Shown here piece by piece: positions 49,101 through 57,524 of a DNA stretch of 64,000 nucleotides. Location: positions 1,311,501 through 1,375,500 of the forward strand of contig NZ_CP046266.1 of NCBI RefSeq assembly GCF_009720625.1, read 5' to 3'. A program made the translations under genes and the position numbers. Every line of letters starts with the position of its first letter. The first letter of the stretch is position 1. A model generated the notes under the pieces. It made no database searches. It worked only from the letters and a program-made list of their open reading frames with translations, and was not told the origin of the DNA. The stretch comes from Metabacillus sediminilitoris (GTDB taxonomy: Bacteria; Bacillota; Bacilli; Bacillales; Bacillaceae).

Positions 49101-49198
49101 ATTTCGCTGATAAATGTGAGAAATCGCCGAAATAATTAAAAATTCGCTGATATATGGTAAGAAATCGCTAATATAGTTAAAATACACTGATAAATATT
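49101..49198 (+). repeat. Tandem 41-base repeat, about 2.4 units
   Basis: Unit 1 (49101-49141) and unit 2 (49142-49182) share TTCGCTGATA, GAAATCGC and A-TAATTAAAA/AGTTAAAA; a third partial unit CACTGATAAAT follows. It lies between splA and the second uvsE, in a 332-base divergent gap. Function unknown. Confidence 0.6.
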
Positions 49199-49349
49199 CT
49201 TTCCGCATAAACAAGTAATTGAATTCGAACACTAATTTTAGGCAGTAGAAATATCCCCACTTTTAAAATAATTTTCATAAGAAATGAAAATGTAAAAAAA
49301 AGGGTATGGTGAACTATGCTCAAATTTACATAATTAAAGGGGAAGTTTT

Positions 49350-50303
49350 ATGAAGATTCGATTTGGTTATGTTGCGAATGCTTTAGGATTATGGGATGCA
49401 AGTCCCTCAAAAACATTAACATTTGCTCACTATTCAGCTCTCTCGAAAGACGAGCGAAAGGAAAAGCTCTTAGAAGTGACAGCGCAAAATATACAACATA
49501 CGAAACGAATCCTGTATTATAATGTGGCACATGAGATAGAAGTGTATCGATTTTCTAGCTCACTTGTACCTTTAGCCACTCATCCTGAAGTCATGTGGGA
49601 TTTTATTTCACCTTTTAAAGAGGAATGGAAAGAGCTTGGACAATTGGTCAATCATTTTAGACTGCGTCCAAGCTTTCATCCTAATCAATTTACCCTTTTC
49701 ACAAGTCCAAGGGATGAAGTTACAATCAATTCTATAAAGGATATGGAATATCATTATGGGATGCTTGAAGCCATGGGGATCATTGATCGTTCAATCATCA
49801 ATATTCATATTGGCGGAGCATATGGTGATAAAAAAGAATCTATTAAACGATTTCATGAGAATATAAAACATTTGCCAATTCATATAAAAAAGATAATGAC
49901 ACTTGAAAATGATGATAAGACGTATAATGTTGAGGAGACGCTCCATACATGTGAGATAGAAAAGATTCCGATGATCCTTGATTATCATCATTTTATGGCG
50001 AATAGCGGGGAAGTTAAGCTTCCGTCATATTTGCAGCGTATTTTCAACACTTGGGCATGTCCATCTCTCATACCAAAAGTTCATCTTTCATCACCAAAAT
50101 CCGATAAAGAATTTCGTTCACATGCAGATTTTGTTTCTTTAGAGTTTATCCTTCCTTTCTTAAAAATGGCAAAGGAGCTTAATCAAGATTTTGACGTTAT
50201 GATAGAGGCTAAGCAAAAGAATCTTGCCATGCAACGATTAGTGGAGGAAATCGCTTCGATTCGAGGAGTAAAGCGGATAACAAGCTCTGCAGTGGAATGG
50301 TGA
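49350..50303 (+). CDS. uvsE: UV damage endonuclease UvsE, copy 2
   Basis: A 317-residue paralogue of the enzyme at 45.5 kb with the full ligand set: 'RPSFHPNQFTLF', 'NIHIGGAYGDKKES', 'MTLENDDKTYN', 'ILDYHHFM', 'VHLSSPKSD' and 'MIEAKQKN'. AAAGGGG lies about eight bases before the start. It is divergent from splA, so the three repair transcripts (uvsE, splAB, uvsE) sit together. Confidence 0.92.
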   Translation: MKIRFGYVANALGLWDASPSKTLTFAHYSALSKDERKEKLLEVTAQNIQHTKRILYYNVAHEIEVYRFSSSLVPLATHPEVMWDFISPFKEEWKELGQLVNHFRLRPSFHPNQFTLFTSPRDEVTINSIKDMEYHYGMLEAMGIIDRSIINIHIGGAYGDKKESIKRFHENIKHLPIHIKKIMTLENDDKTYNVEETLHTCEIEKIPMILDYHHFMANSGEVKLPSYLQRIFNTWACPSLIPKVHLSSPKSDKEFRSHADFVSLEFILPFLKMAKELNQDFDVMIEAKQKNLAMQRLVEEIASIRGVKRITSSAVEW

Positions 50304-50317
50304 ACTATAAATGGTTA

Positions 50318-50352
50318 AAAAACAAGTGCCTCAATTAGAGACACTTGTTTTT
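50318..50352. terminator. Bidirectional terminator between uvsE copy 2 and DUF3231 gene
   Basis: AAAACAAGTG and CACTTGTTTT with an inner CTC/GAG pairing form a strong stem with A and T tracts. Confidence 0.8.
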
Positions 50353-50897
50353 TAGCAGTCTTCAGAGTGACTATGGTGAAGGGGAGGAGGGATTAACCAT
50401 CCTTTTTCCTTATTAAGTCTTAACACCTTTGCACCAAATGCTGCTTTTTGTGTATGAATTTGACCGAATAACACCGCAATATCTTCTCTTATTGATTGAC
50501 CGATAATTTGACTGCAAGCAACTAAACCAGCTGCAGTATTCGTTCCTAACATAGCAGCAATTTCCGGATCAGCAAATCTCGCACCTACAGGAATATCATC
50601 CAGGCAAGCATTAGGTCTTTCTGGTGGTGTTGGCGGAAGTCCGATCCCATTTTCTTTCAGGATTGCTTCGATTTGTTCAATCTCCTGATTACAGTGCTGA
50701 ATAGCTTCTGCTAGTAATTTTTTTAAATCTTCATCACCTGCATGATTCAAATGAGCTTGATAACCAGATACCACACCCTTCGCAACAGTTACGAAAGACC
50801 AAGTACCAAAGACTTCGCCATAATGCATTGGTTCATTTTGAGGATTACCACTTAAAATTCCCATGAAAGCACTCCTTAATGTTTTTTTAAAATCCAT
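50352..50897 (-). CDS. DUF3231 family protein
   Basis: A 181-residue all-helical protein. The motifs 'MHYGEVFGTWSFV', 'YQAHLNHAGDEDLKKLL' and 'GLPPTPPERPNA' are typical of DUF3231, a ferritin-like family common in spore-forming Bacillaceae and often of spore or membrane-associated stress context. The C-terminus has several His (HHSHSEDC). Its biochemical role is not known. AGGAG precedes the start. Confidence 0.82.
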   Translation of the reverse strand: MDFKKTLRSAFMGILSGNPQNEPMHYGEVFGTWSFVTVAKGVVSGYQAHLNHAGDEDLKKLLAEAIQHCNQEIEQIEAILKENGIGLPPTPPERPNACLDDIPVGARFADPEIAAMLGTNTAAGLVACSQIIGQSIREDIAVLFGQIHTQKAAFGAKVLRLNKEKGWLIPPPLHHSHSEDC

Positions 50898-51022
50898 AAA
50901 GTTCTCCTAACGGGTTATAGATGATATAAAACAGGCATGTTTTATATCAAATATGAAATACATAACAAAGTATCTGTCAGGAAACTTGCTTTCATTCATA
51001 TTTTCGAAAAAACGACTAAGAT

Positions 51023-52057
51023 TTATTTTGCTTTTATATATCTTTTATCCTTCATAAATAATCGCCAAAAGTAAACAAAACCAGGGAAAAGGATAATAAA
51101 TGCGACTATATAAGTAATGAATAGGGCACGGAAGGTTTCTGGATGGGTAAATCCAGATTGAATTGTCACATCAGGATAAATCATATAAGGTAGATGTGCT
51201 TGTCCATATGCATAGCTGGCAAAAAAATATTGGAATGTAGCAGCAACAACGGCTAACCTAGGACGACCTTTTAGTGTTGAATGCCGTGTGGAAGGTAAAA
51301 AAAGTGAAATTCCTGCAATCAGGAACATCGCAACAGAACCTAATAACCACGGCATATTATCCATCATTTTAGTGAAAATCCAATTTGCTTCGGTTCTAAG
51401 CGTAACCATGATGAAAAAAGCCATGATAATTGAGATCGGACCAAGGATTAGTGCATCCCGACGATACAATTTATATGCGTCTAAATCTTCTGCAACATTT
51501 GAATAGTCAGCTAACAAAAGTGAAGATAAAAACAATGTACTCGTCACGGCAAATGCAGCAAATGCATAGATGTTTGGACTTGAGAGTAAAGCTCCAACAT
51601 TGAGTACATAGTTTCCATTTACAACGTCAATATACTGACCATGTGTAATAGGTAGGACAAGCATTAATATGCCTGGAATGATAAAGCCTGATATACCTGA
51701 AATATATGTAAGGAATTTTTCATATTCTTTGGCAATATGGGAAAAAACTAAAAAGCCACTGCGAATGGCAAGTAACAGTAAGATTGCACTACCGGGAATC
51801 AATAAGACAGTTCCGAGAATAAAAGTAGCACCTGGAAAAAAACTAAACAGTGCGACAACGATGGCGACAATAAATACGTTTGTTACTTCCCATGTAGGGG
51901 ACAAATATCGGTTTGCAATATTGGTGGCATTTGTTTGTGGTTTATTAATATAAACCATCGACCAAAAACCCGCACCAAAATCCATTGTAGCCATGACGGC
52001 ATAGATAAAAATAAATCCCCATATGATCGTAATTGCTAATAGCGCATCCGTTGACAA
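51023..52057 (-). CDS. ythB: Cytochrome bd/bb'-type ubiquinol oxidase subunit II (CydB/YthB-like)
   Basis: A 344-residue protein with about eight to nine membrane segments. The start 'IIWGFIFIYAVMATMDFGAG' is the CydB signature. It starts with TTG eight bases after GGAGG and follows subunit I by 13 bases. It forms the quinol oxidase with subunit I in the membrane. The closest type by length and partner is the YthAB (bb') oxidase rather than CydAB. Confidence 0.88.
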   Translation of the reverse strand: MSTDALLAITIIWGFIFIYAVMATMDFGAGFWSMVYINKPQTNATNIANRYLSPTWEVTNVFIVAIVVALFSFFPGATFILGTVLLIPGSAILLLLAIRSGFLVFSHIAKEYEKFLTYISGISGFIIPGILMLVLPITHGQYIDVVNGNYVLNVGALLSSPNIYAFAAFAVTSTLFLSSLLLADYSNVAEDLDAYKLYRRDALILGPISIIMAFFIMVTLRTEANWIFTKMMDNMPWLLGSVAMFLIAGISLFLPSTRHSTLKGRPRLAVVAATFQYFFASYAYGQAHLPYMIYPDVTIQSGFTHPETFRALFITYIVAFIILFPGFVYFWRLFMKDKRYIKAK

Positions 52058-52070
52058 ATCCTTTTCCTCC

Positions 52071-53405
52071 TTATGAACTCATCGTCATTTCAATTTCTTT
52101 TTCAACAGGATTTCGTTTGAAATAGTAATTTAACACAAGGACAACAGCAACACCCAAAACAAAATAAACAATTGTAAAGAGGATAAATAGTGTACCAATT
52201 TGCCCTGAAGTTGTTACAACATCTGCTGTTTTTAATATGCGGTAAATAACCCATGGTTGTCTTCCAGTACAAGCAAAAATCCAGCCGCACTCAATGGCAC
52301 ACAATGCAAGCGGACCAGAGGCAATCACGGGAATTAATAACCATTTTGGAAAAATCCTTTTCTTTAAGATAAATCTCCATGCTAAACCAACAATAGCTAA
52401 AAGAATAAGAAAACTGCCGATAAATACCATTCCATTAAATAAGGTATGGATAAATAATGGCGGCCAATATTCTTCAGGAAAATCATTCAGTCCAACGACA
52501 ACCGTATCAAATCGGTTTCCAGCTAAAAAGCTGAGCGCCCAAGGGATTTCTATGCCGTATTTTATTTCCTGTGTTTCTCGGTCAGTAAAACCTCCAATAG
52601 CAAGGGGAGCGTAGCTTTGTGTTTCAAATAATCCTTCTGCTGCAGCTAGTTTTTCAGGTTGATATTCATGGAGCAATTGGGCAGATTCATGTCCATTTAA
52701 AGCTGTTACCAATGAAAAGATCCCACCAATTGTTAAGCCGAGTAATAGTGCTTTGCGATGAAATTGATAAAGACGTTCATTTTTTCGATTTTTTATCATT
52801 TTAAACGCAGCAATTGAAGCAATAACAAAAGCCCCTGTTGTAAACGCAGATACTGCAACATGCCCAGCAGTTGTGATAAAACTAGGATTAAAAAACGCTG
52901 CCCATGGATCAACATCAGCAATTTCACCATTTTCAATGCGAAATCCAGCTGGAGTACCTTCAAACGCATGTACATTTGTAATTAAAATTGCAGATGATGC
53001 TGCACCGACTACGACAAAAAAAACTGAAATAATTCTTGCTATTGGTGAAAGTCTGTCAGCAGCATAAACATATATGGACATAAACAAGGCCTCTATGAAG
53101 AATGCATAAATTTCAATTTGAAATGGAAGTGACATAACCTTGCCGATAACCTCCATAAAACCAGGCCATAATAGAGAAAGTTGCACACCTGCAATCGTTC
53201 CGGTTGGAATCCCAACACCTAATAGAATAGCTTGCCCCTTTGTCCATCTTTTGGCCATCACCGCATAATCTGGATCTTTTGTTTTTTGATAGAGTATTTC
53301 TGACAAAAAGATCATGAGTGGAATACCTACACCAAGTGTTGCAAAAATAATATGAAAGCCCATCGTTGTTCCAAAAAGTGATCTTGCTAAGACTAAATCA
53401 TCCAT
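52071..53405 (-). CDS. ythA: Cytochrome bd/bb'-type ubiquinol oxidase subunit I (CydA/YthA-like)
   Basis: A 444-residue heme-binding subunit. 'LARSLFGTTMGFHIIFATLG' carries the axial His near the N-terminus, 'WTKGQAILLGVGIPTGTIAG' and 'GRQPWVIYRILKTADVV' are CydA hallmarks (GRQPW). The short Q-loop and length fit the YthA/cyanide-insensitive group. No cydCD genes adjoin it, as for YthAB. The ATG at 53405 is used; GTG at 53411 closer to AGGAG is also possible. Confidence 0.88.
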   Translation of the reverse strand: MDDLVLARSLFGTTMGFHIIFATLGVGIPLMIFLSEILYQKTKDPDYAVMAKRWTKGQAILLGVGIPTGTIAGVQLSLLWPGFMEVIGKVMSLPFQIEIYAFFIEALFMSIYVYAADRLSPIARIISVFFVVVGAASSAILITNVHAFEGTPAGFRIENGEIADVDPWAAFFNPSFITTAGHVAVSAFTTGAFVIASIAAFKMIKNRKNERLYQFHRKALLLGLTIGGIFSLVTALNGHESAQLLHEYQPEKLAAAEGLFETQSYAPLAIGGFTDRETQEIKYGIEIPWALSFLAGNRFDTVVVGLNDFPEEYWPPLFIHTLFNGMVFIGSFLILLAIVGLAWRFILKKRIFPKWLLIPVIASGPLALCAIECGWIFACTGRQPWVIYRILKTADVVTTSGQIGTLFILFTIVYFVLGVAVVLVLNYYFKRNPVEKEIEMTMSS

Positions 53406-53652
53406 TTGCACTTAACTCCTTTATTTACATAACAGTCAATCGTATTATCCACTTTTTTCTAAATATTATTCTTAAAGGTTGCTAGGATTAGAAAAATAGA
53501 TATTAGAACAGCCCTTAAATTTTACTTGATAAACGATCATTATTTTTCAAAGAGCCTTGTTTTCATATTTGTTATATAAAAGAGTAATGGGCAGGAACAT
53601 ATGTTAACGACGATAAATTCGATTACGAAAAAATATTTAGAGGGTGGTGGAA

Positions 53653-53712
53653 GTGATTAGAAGGATATGGGTTGGTTTATTTTGGCATCAATCCGTAACA
53701 AACCCTCATTAA
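53653..53712 (+). other. Very short reading frame interrupted by the palindromic element
   Basis: After GGTGGTGGAA a GTG start gives 19 codons (MIRRIWVGLFWHQ...) and then a stop just inside the palindromic element. The start looks like a membrane-protein beginning, so an element may have cut a small gene, but the sample is too short to be sure. Confidence 0.25.
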
Positions 53713-53970
53713 CGGGCCATTAACGGGCAGTAAAACCCCCACCTCTAAGCTAGAGTTATACAATGAAGCGAAGGTGGGGGGATAACTGTCCGTAGATGTC
53801 CGATAAGTCTCACTAACCATCAGTGAGATAAGAAAACCTCGCACTGATAGAAGTTTCGCTTTAATGGAACCTAGTTTTTGTTTTAGCGCATACCCGGCAG
53901 CTGTTACGGCTGTCCCTAATGCAGTTGGAATGAATCCTTCACGTATATTTATAGTCATTTTCATCCACAT
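53677..53970 (-). other. Structured palindromic element with a short reading frame
   Basis: The 53.69-53.96 kb segment contains a nine-base-pair stem around CCCCCACC (53735-53781), an inverted CTCACTGATGGTTAGTGAG, and a direct repeat CCGTTAATGGCCCGTTAAT on the minus strand. A 97-codon frame runs through it on the minus strand; its first ~45 residues ('GFIPTALGTAVTAAGYAL') look protein-like, but the rest tracks the palindromes. It resembles the end of a mobile or repeat element; no transposase is present. The remainder of the 53412-54087 gap shows only the oxidase promoter region. Confidence 0.35.
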
Positions 53971-54087
53971 CGAAGTTAGTAGGTGTGTTGTACACCATTT
54001 TTTAATGTTCGCCTAGCAGGGATGAATAGGATAAATTTTCGTGATAACAAGCATTGTCTAATAAACAAGATAATCGATACTCTAGAT

Positions 54088-54515
54088 CTAATCCATTAAC
54101 CTATTCAATTGATCAATATGTGACCGATCTTCATCAAGATTACTTTTTACAATTTGTAGGCTCTCTGGATCCAAATCCCCTCGTACGATATTCTCTGTGG
54201 CTCGAATGCCCAGTTGCTGCCCATTTATGACTCCTTTAAAATTTCATCTGTTGTATCTGGAAAGCCTTTAATCATCATCATTGATTCCCTTATGGAACCC
54301 ATGAATCCATTATCCTCAGCTGCTTTTCCGCCAAGGTTTTGAATTCTTTCCGCAATTTTTGCTGCGTGTTGTTTATGGTCCTGCTGAATTTGCTGAAGGG
54401 ATTTTTTCATGTTTTGGTCATTTGTATGCTGAATGTAATGTTCGTAAGCATGGATACCCATGAACTCGCCTTTTAAATACTCATTTAATTCCTTAATGAC
54501 AGTGTTTTTATTCAT
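54088..54515 (-). pseudogene. DUF2383-type four-helix protein, frameshifted
   Basis: The first 96 codons (MNKNTVIKELNEYLKGEFMG) give the N-terminal helices with 'HAYEHYIQHT' and 'QQDHKQHAAKIAERI', as in DUF2383/ferritin-like proteins. The frame then stops at 54225. With one extra A at the AAA run (54235-54237 plus-strand coordinates) it continues as 'KGVINGQQLGIRATENIVRG' to a stop at 54088, the normal second half of the family. The full product would have about 142 residues. One-base deletion or sequencing error. Confidence 0.7.
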
Positions 54516-54690
54516 AAAGAACTTCCTTTCTATTCCTATTTTTCTTTTAGGTCCAAAAAATATCCGTTTAAATAGTGGAAAAAGAATGTCAGTATAACTT
54601 GAAAATAAGTCGTATACTTTTTATTTGATTTTGTACGAGTGTTTAAATTCAGTATTTAGAGGAAAAGTAATAATAAAAGGATTCTATTTT

Positions 54691-54870
54691 GCTTTTAAAA
54701 TGAGAACTATTTAAGGATGATTGGAGCAGATTAAGAGACTCCTGCTGGAGCAGCGGGACAGATGAGACCCCCGAGGAGGCGCCCGCCCCGCGGAAAGCGA
54801 GCATCCTCTCGCTGCAATTAACCCATACTACTTGGTATATAGATAGCAACAAAGTTTGCGAAAACAGCTT
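54691..54870 (+). repeat. Dispersed intergenic repeat, copy 3
   Basis: About 180 bases from TTTTAAAATGAGAACTATTT to TTTGCGAAAACAGC. It contains GAGGAGGCGCCCGCCCCGCG, AAAGCGAGCATCCTCTCGCT and TACTTGGTATATAG, as in copy 5, and ends 27 bases before the next gene. Confidence 0.8.
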
Positions 54871-54896
54871 AATAAAATAACTGATAGGAGTGGATA

Positions 54897-55322
54897 ATGA
54901 TGAGTGAACAAGAATTAAAAGAACAAGTAATAAATACGATCGCAAATCATAAAACAGGTGTCCTTTCATCCGTTGAAAACAACAAACCACATACAAGATA
55001 TATGACGTTTTATAATGAGGATTTAACCCTTTTTACACCAACAAAGCTTGATACAGAGAAAGTAGATGAAATAAAAAATAATCCAAATGTGGCTGTGCTG
55101 ATTGGGTATGAAGGTAATGGAATAGGCGATACGTATGTTGAAATTACTGGAACATCGACGATCAATAAATCCCAAGAAGTGAAAGAAAGATTCTGGGAAG
55201 AATCATTTAACAAATGGTTTGAGGGACCAAATGATCCAAATTATGTGTTTCTAGAAATACAGCCGGAAACTGTACGTATTTTAAATGATCATGGTGAAGC
55301 ACCTAAAGAGCTTCATATGTAA
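54897..55322 (+). CDS. Pyridoxamine 5'-phosphate oxidase family protein (general stress protein 26-like)
   Basis: A 141-residue split-beta-barrel flavin-binding-type protein. 'HKTGVLSSVENNKPHTRYMTFYNEDLTLF' region (residues 21-49) and 'NPNVAVLIGYEG' fit the Pyridox_oxidase/GSP26 family, which often bind FMN or F420 and respond to stress. AGGAG is six bases before the ATG. It is a single gene. Confidence 0.82.
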   Translation: MMSEQELKEQVINTIANHKTGVLSSVENNKPHTRYMTFYNEDLTLFTPTKLDTEKVDEIKNNPNVAVLIGYEGNGIGDTYVEITGTSTINKSQEVKERFWEESFNKWFEGPNDPNYVFLEIQPETVRILNDHGEAPKELHM

Positions 55323-55392
55323 GGGACAATCATGACCTTTGATTAATGATTTGCTGCCTTTTTAAACATACTAAATTTGGAGGTGAGCTCTT

Positions 55393-55557
55393 ATGAATAA
55401 TCCAAATTCTAAAAAAGTCGTAGAAACAAAAGGTAAAATTAATGTGCAAATTGAAAATTCCATTGGACTTGATATGGATGAACAAGCTATGAACGGATTG
55501 TATGGAATGGCTGAAACAGAAGTGGAGGATCGTTTGCCACATGAAGAAAGTAAATAA
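55393..55557 (+). CDS. Small acidic protein, 54 residues, unknown
   Basis: Starts with ATG eight bases after GGAGGTGAG and ends with a strong terminator 10 bases later, so it is probably a real gene although short. The protein (MNNPNSKKVVETKG...VEDRLPHEESK) is charged and has no membrane segment. Similar short proteins occur in spore formers, but I cannot assign a family. Confidence 0.6.
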   Translation: MNNPNSKKVVETKGKINVQIENSIGLDMDEQAMNGLYGMAETEVEDRLPHEESK

Positions 55558-55567
55558 TCATTTGTGT

Positions 55568-55600
55568 ACAAGCATAGCAAAAAAGCTATGCTTGTTTTTT
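55568..55600 (+). terminator. Rho-independent terminator
   Basis: ACAAGCATAGC and GCTATGCTTGT form an 11-base-pair stem, followed by TTTTTT. Confidence 0.85.
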
Positions 55601-55743
55601 GACATGCATAGATACCTATATAATCGATAAAAAGAGTGAATACCTCATTCACTCTTAACATGATTCGTATTTTTTCAGATAAGACGCCAACTACGACACA
55701 CTTCTATGTTTGCTTTATATAAGAATAGTATATCTTTGAAAAA

Positions 55744-55914
55744 TTATTGATCATTTTTTTCAGTCATATTAGTTAAACCCTTAACATATGGTTCTGTTTC
55801 TCCATAACCTTCAACATTTCCTGCATGTTCACGGTGATATTCTGATCCTGAATCTTGTTTGCTAGTTATTGCATTATTTTTTTGCTTTTCATTAGTATTT
55901 TCTTGAATAGCCAT
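55744..55914 (-). CDS. Small hydrophilic protein, 56 residues, unknown
   Basis: On the minus strand AGGAGGTG precedes two ATG codons (55917, 55914). The product (MAIQENTNEKQKNNAITSKQ...NMTEKNDQ) is rich in Asn, Glu and Lys with 'EYHREHAGNVEGYGETEPY' in the middle. It is too short to have been called by length rules, but the ribosome binding site is strong. The sequence type is like small, sporulation-related proteins; the function is unknown. Confidence 0.55.
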   Translation of the reverse strand: MAIQENTNEKQKNNAITSKQDSGSEYHREHAGNVEGYGETEPYVKGLTNMTEKNDQ

Positions 55915-56156
55915 CATTTTCACCTCCTAAACACAAATTATGATGCTTAGAATTTGTGAAATTATTCAAGAGGTGAAAAAAGTTAATCAATATAAGAAAC
56001 AATAGAATGCGAAGGAAGAAATTTGCTAAATGATAGAAAATGAAATGTTATTGGGTATTTTCATGATCCTACTGGTGAATGATTTCCTTTGGTGTATCGC
56101 TTGTTATTCTTGGATAAACTGGATGAAAGCTAGTATAAAGTTGGAGGAGGACACCT

Positions 56157-56666
56157 ATGGCTTCTGAAATGAATCACAATCAAGATTTTTCAGCTCGCTT
56201 TGATTACTTGAGTCGTAATTTGTGGTCAGGTATTCTGTTCGGACTAGGACTTGTTGCTTTTTTTGATGAAGCAGTTTTTCATCAGCTTTTACATTGGCAT
56301 CATTTTTATGACAAGTCAACAACAGAAATTGGCTTGGTCTCAGATGGTTTGTTTCACGCGTTTAGTTGGTTTGCAACGATTGGTGGTTTGTTCCTGGTTG
56401 CTGACCTAAATCGCAGGAATGCCTTTTGGTTTAAAAGATGGTGGGGCGGCATGATGCTTGGTGGAGGTATTTTTCAGTTATACGATGGAACCATACAACA
56501 CAAGATTATGAGAATACATCAAATTCGCTATGTGGAAAATGTGCTTATTTACGATTTAGTTTGGAACATAGTTGCCGCCTTGATGGTTTTAACGGCGATG
56601 AGCCTAATTTTTCGAACGGGAAGGGAATCAAAAAGAGGAAATGGGAAAATAGCAAATGAACAATAA
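56157..56666 (+). CDS. DUF2243 membrane protein
   Basis: A 169-residue protein with four membrane segments. 'GILFGLGLVAFFDEAVFHQLLHWHHFYD' region (residues 24-51) with its Asp and His cluster is the DUF2243 signature. GGAGGAGGAC precedes the start. It overlaps the next gene by 11 bases, so the two are coupled; the partner is a CtaG-type protein, which suggests a role in copper or heme handling for an oxidase (inference). Confidence 0.85.
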   Translation: MASEMNHNQDFSARFDYLSRNLWSGILFGLGLVAFFDEAVFHQLLHWHHFYDKSTTEIGLVSDGLFHAFSWFATIGGLFLVADLNRRNAFWFKRWWGGMMLGGGIFQLYDGTIQHKIMRIHQIRYVENVLIYDLVWNIVAALMVLTAMSLIFRTGRESKRGNGKIANEQ

Positions 56667-57450
56667 TCATATTCATCATGGAAGTGAACAAGCCTATGAC
56701 CTCTTCTTGTTGTTTCCGTTTTTGGCTGCAATCATCATTTATCTTCTTGCAGCATCGATTACAAGTTGCCGTTATCGAAAATGGCCTTTATCCCGTACGA
56801 TCTTTTGGATATTAGGGATTCTCTGTACCGCATTGGTATTTGTAGGCCCGATAGCGAATCGTGCTCATAGTGATTTTACAGTCCATATGCTTGGTCACTT
56901 ATTTCTTGGCATGCTTGCTCCGCTTCTTATCGTATTAGCTGCCCCGATGACTCTTGTCCTGCGAGCACTCAATGTGAAACAAGCAAGACTTCTAACGCGT
57001 GCACTAAAGAGCAGGCCGCTACGTATCCTTAGTGACCCAATTATGACCTCCCTGCTTAACGTAGGAGGGGTGTGGATTCTATATACGACGAATTTATATG
57101 CCATAATGCATGACTATTTCCTGCTTTATTTCGTTATCCATGTGCATGTTTTTTTTGCCGGCTATTTGTTTACGATTTCTATCATTTATATTGATCCAGC
57201 ACCACATAGATCTAGTTATCTATATCGTGCAATTACGTTAATCATGGCTTTAGCAGCACATGGTATGTTATCTAAATACATTTATGCAAACCCACCTGCT
57301 GGCGTACCAGCAGCACAGGCTGAAATAGGTGGGATGCTGATGTATTATGGCGGGGATCTCATAGATCTCTTTCTCATTTTTCTCCTTTGTTTACAATGGT
57401 ATAGAGAGAGCAGGCCCCGAGACATTTCCCAAGGGACAGAAAACGCGTAA
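56656..57450 (+). CDS. CtaG-family cytochrome c oxidase assembly-type membrane protein
   Basis: A 264-residue protein with about seven membrane segments of the caa3_CtaG (DUF1404) family: 'SDFTVHMLGHLFLGMLAPLL', 'YFVIHVHVFFAGYLFTISI', 'AAHGMLSKYIYANPP' and 'GGMLMYYGGDLIDLFLIFLL'. Conserved His and Asp within membrane segments could bind copper. It has coupled translation with the DUF2243 gene. It is not beside the caa3 oxidase genes, so its target oxidase is unknown. Confidence 0.83.
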   Translation: MNNNHIHHGSEQAYDLFLLFPFLAAIIIYLLAASITSCRYRKWPLSRTIFWILGILCTALVFVGPIANRAHSDFTVHMLGHLFLGMLAPLLIVLAAPMTLVLRALNVKQARLLTRALKSRPLRILSDPIMTSLLNVGGVWILYTTNLYAIMHDYFLLYFVIHVHVFFAGYLFTISIIYIDPAPHRSSYLYRAITLIMALAAHGMLSKYIYANPPAGVPAAQAEIGGMLMYYGGDLIDLFLIFLLCLQWYRESRPRDISQGTENA

Positions 57451-57479
57451 TGATAAGATACCATTTTCCTTATATGAAA

Positions 57480-57522
57480 AAAGGGTTGTAAAGATATGGA
57501 GTAATCTTTACAGCCCTTTTTG
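57480..57522 (+). terminator. Rho-independent terminator
   Basis: AAGGGTTGTAAAGAT pairs with ATCTTTACAGCCCTT, followed by TTTT. Confidence 0.8.
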
Positions 57523-57524
57523 TC

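Noticed and set aside
49101..49198. Short CRISPR array
   Set aside because: The repeats are imperfect and directly adjoining without unique spacers, and no cas gene is near.
54649..54996. A 115-codon minus-strand frame
   Set aside because: It covers repeat copy 3 and the antisense of the stress-protein gene; no ribosome binding site.
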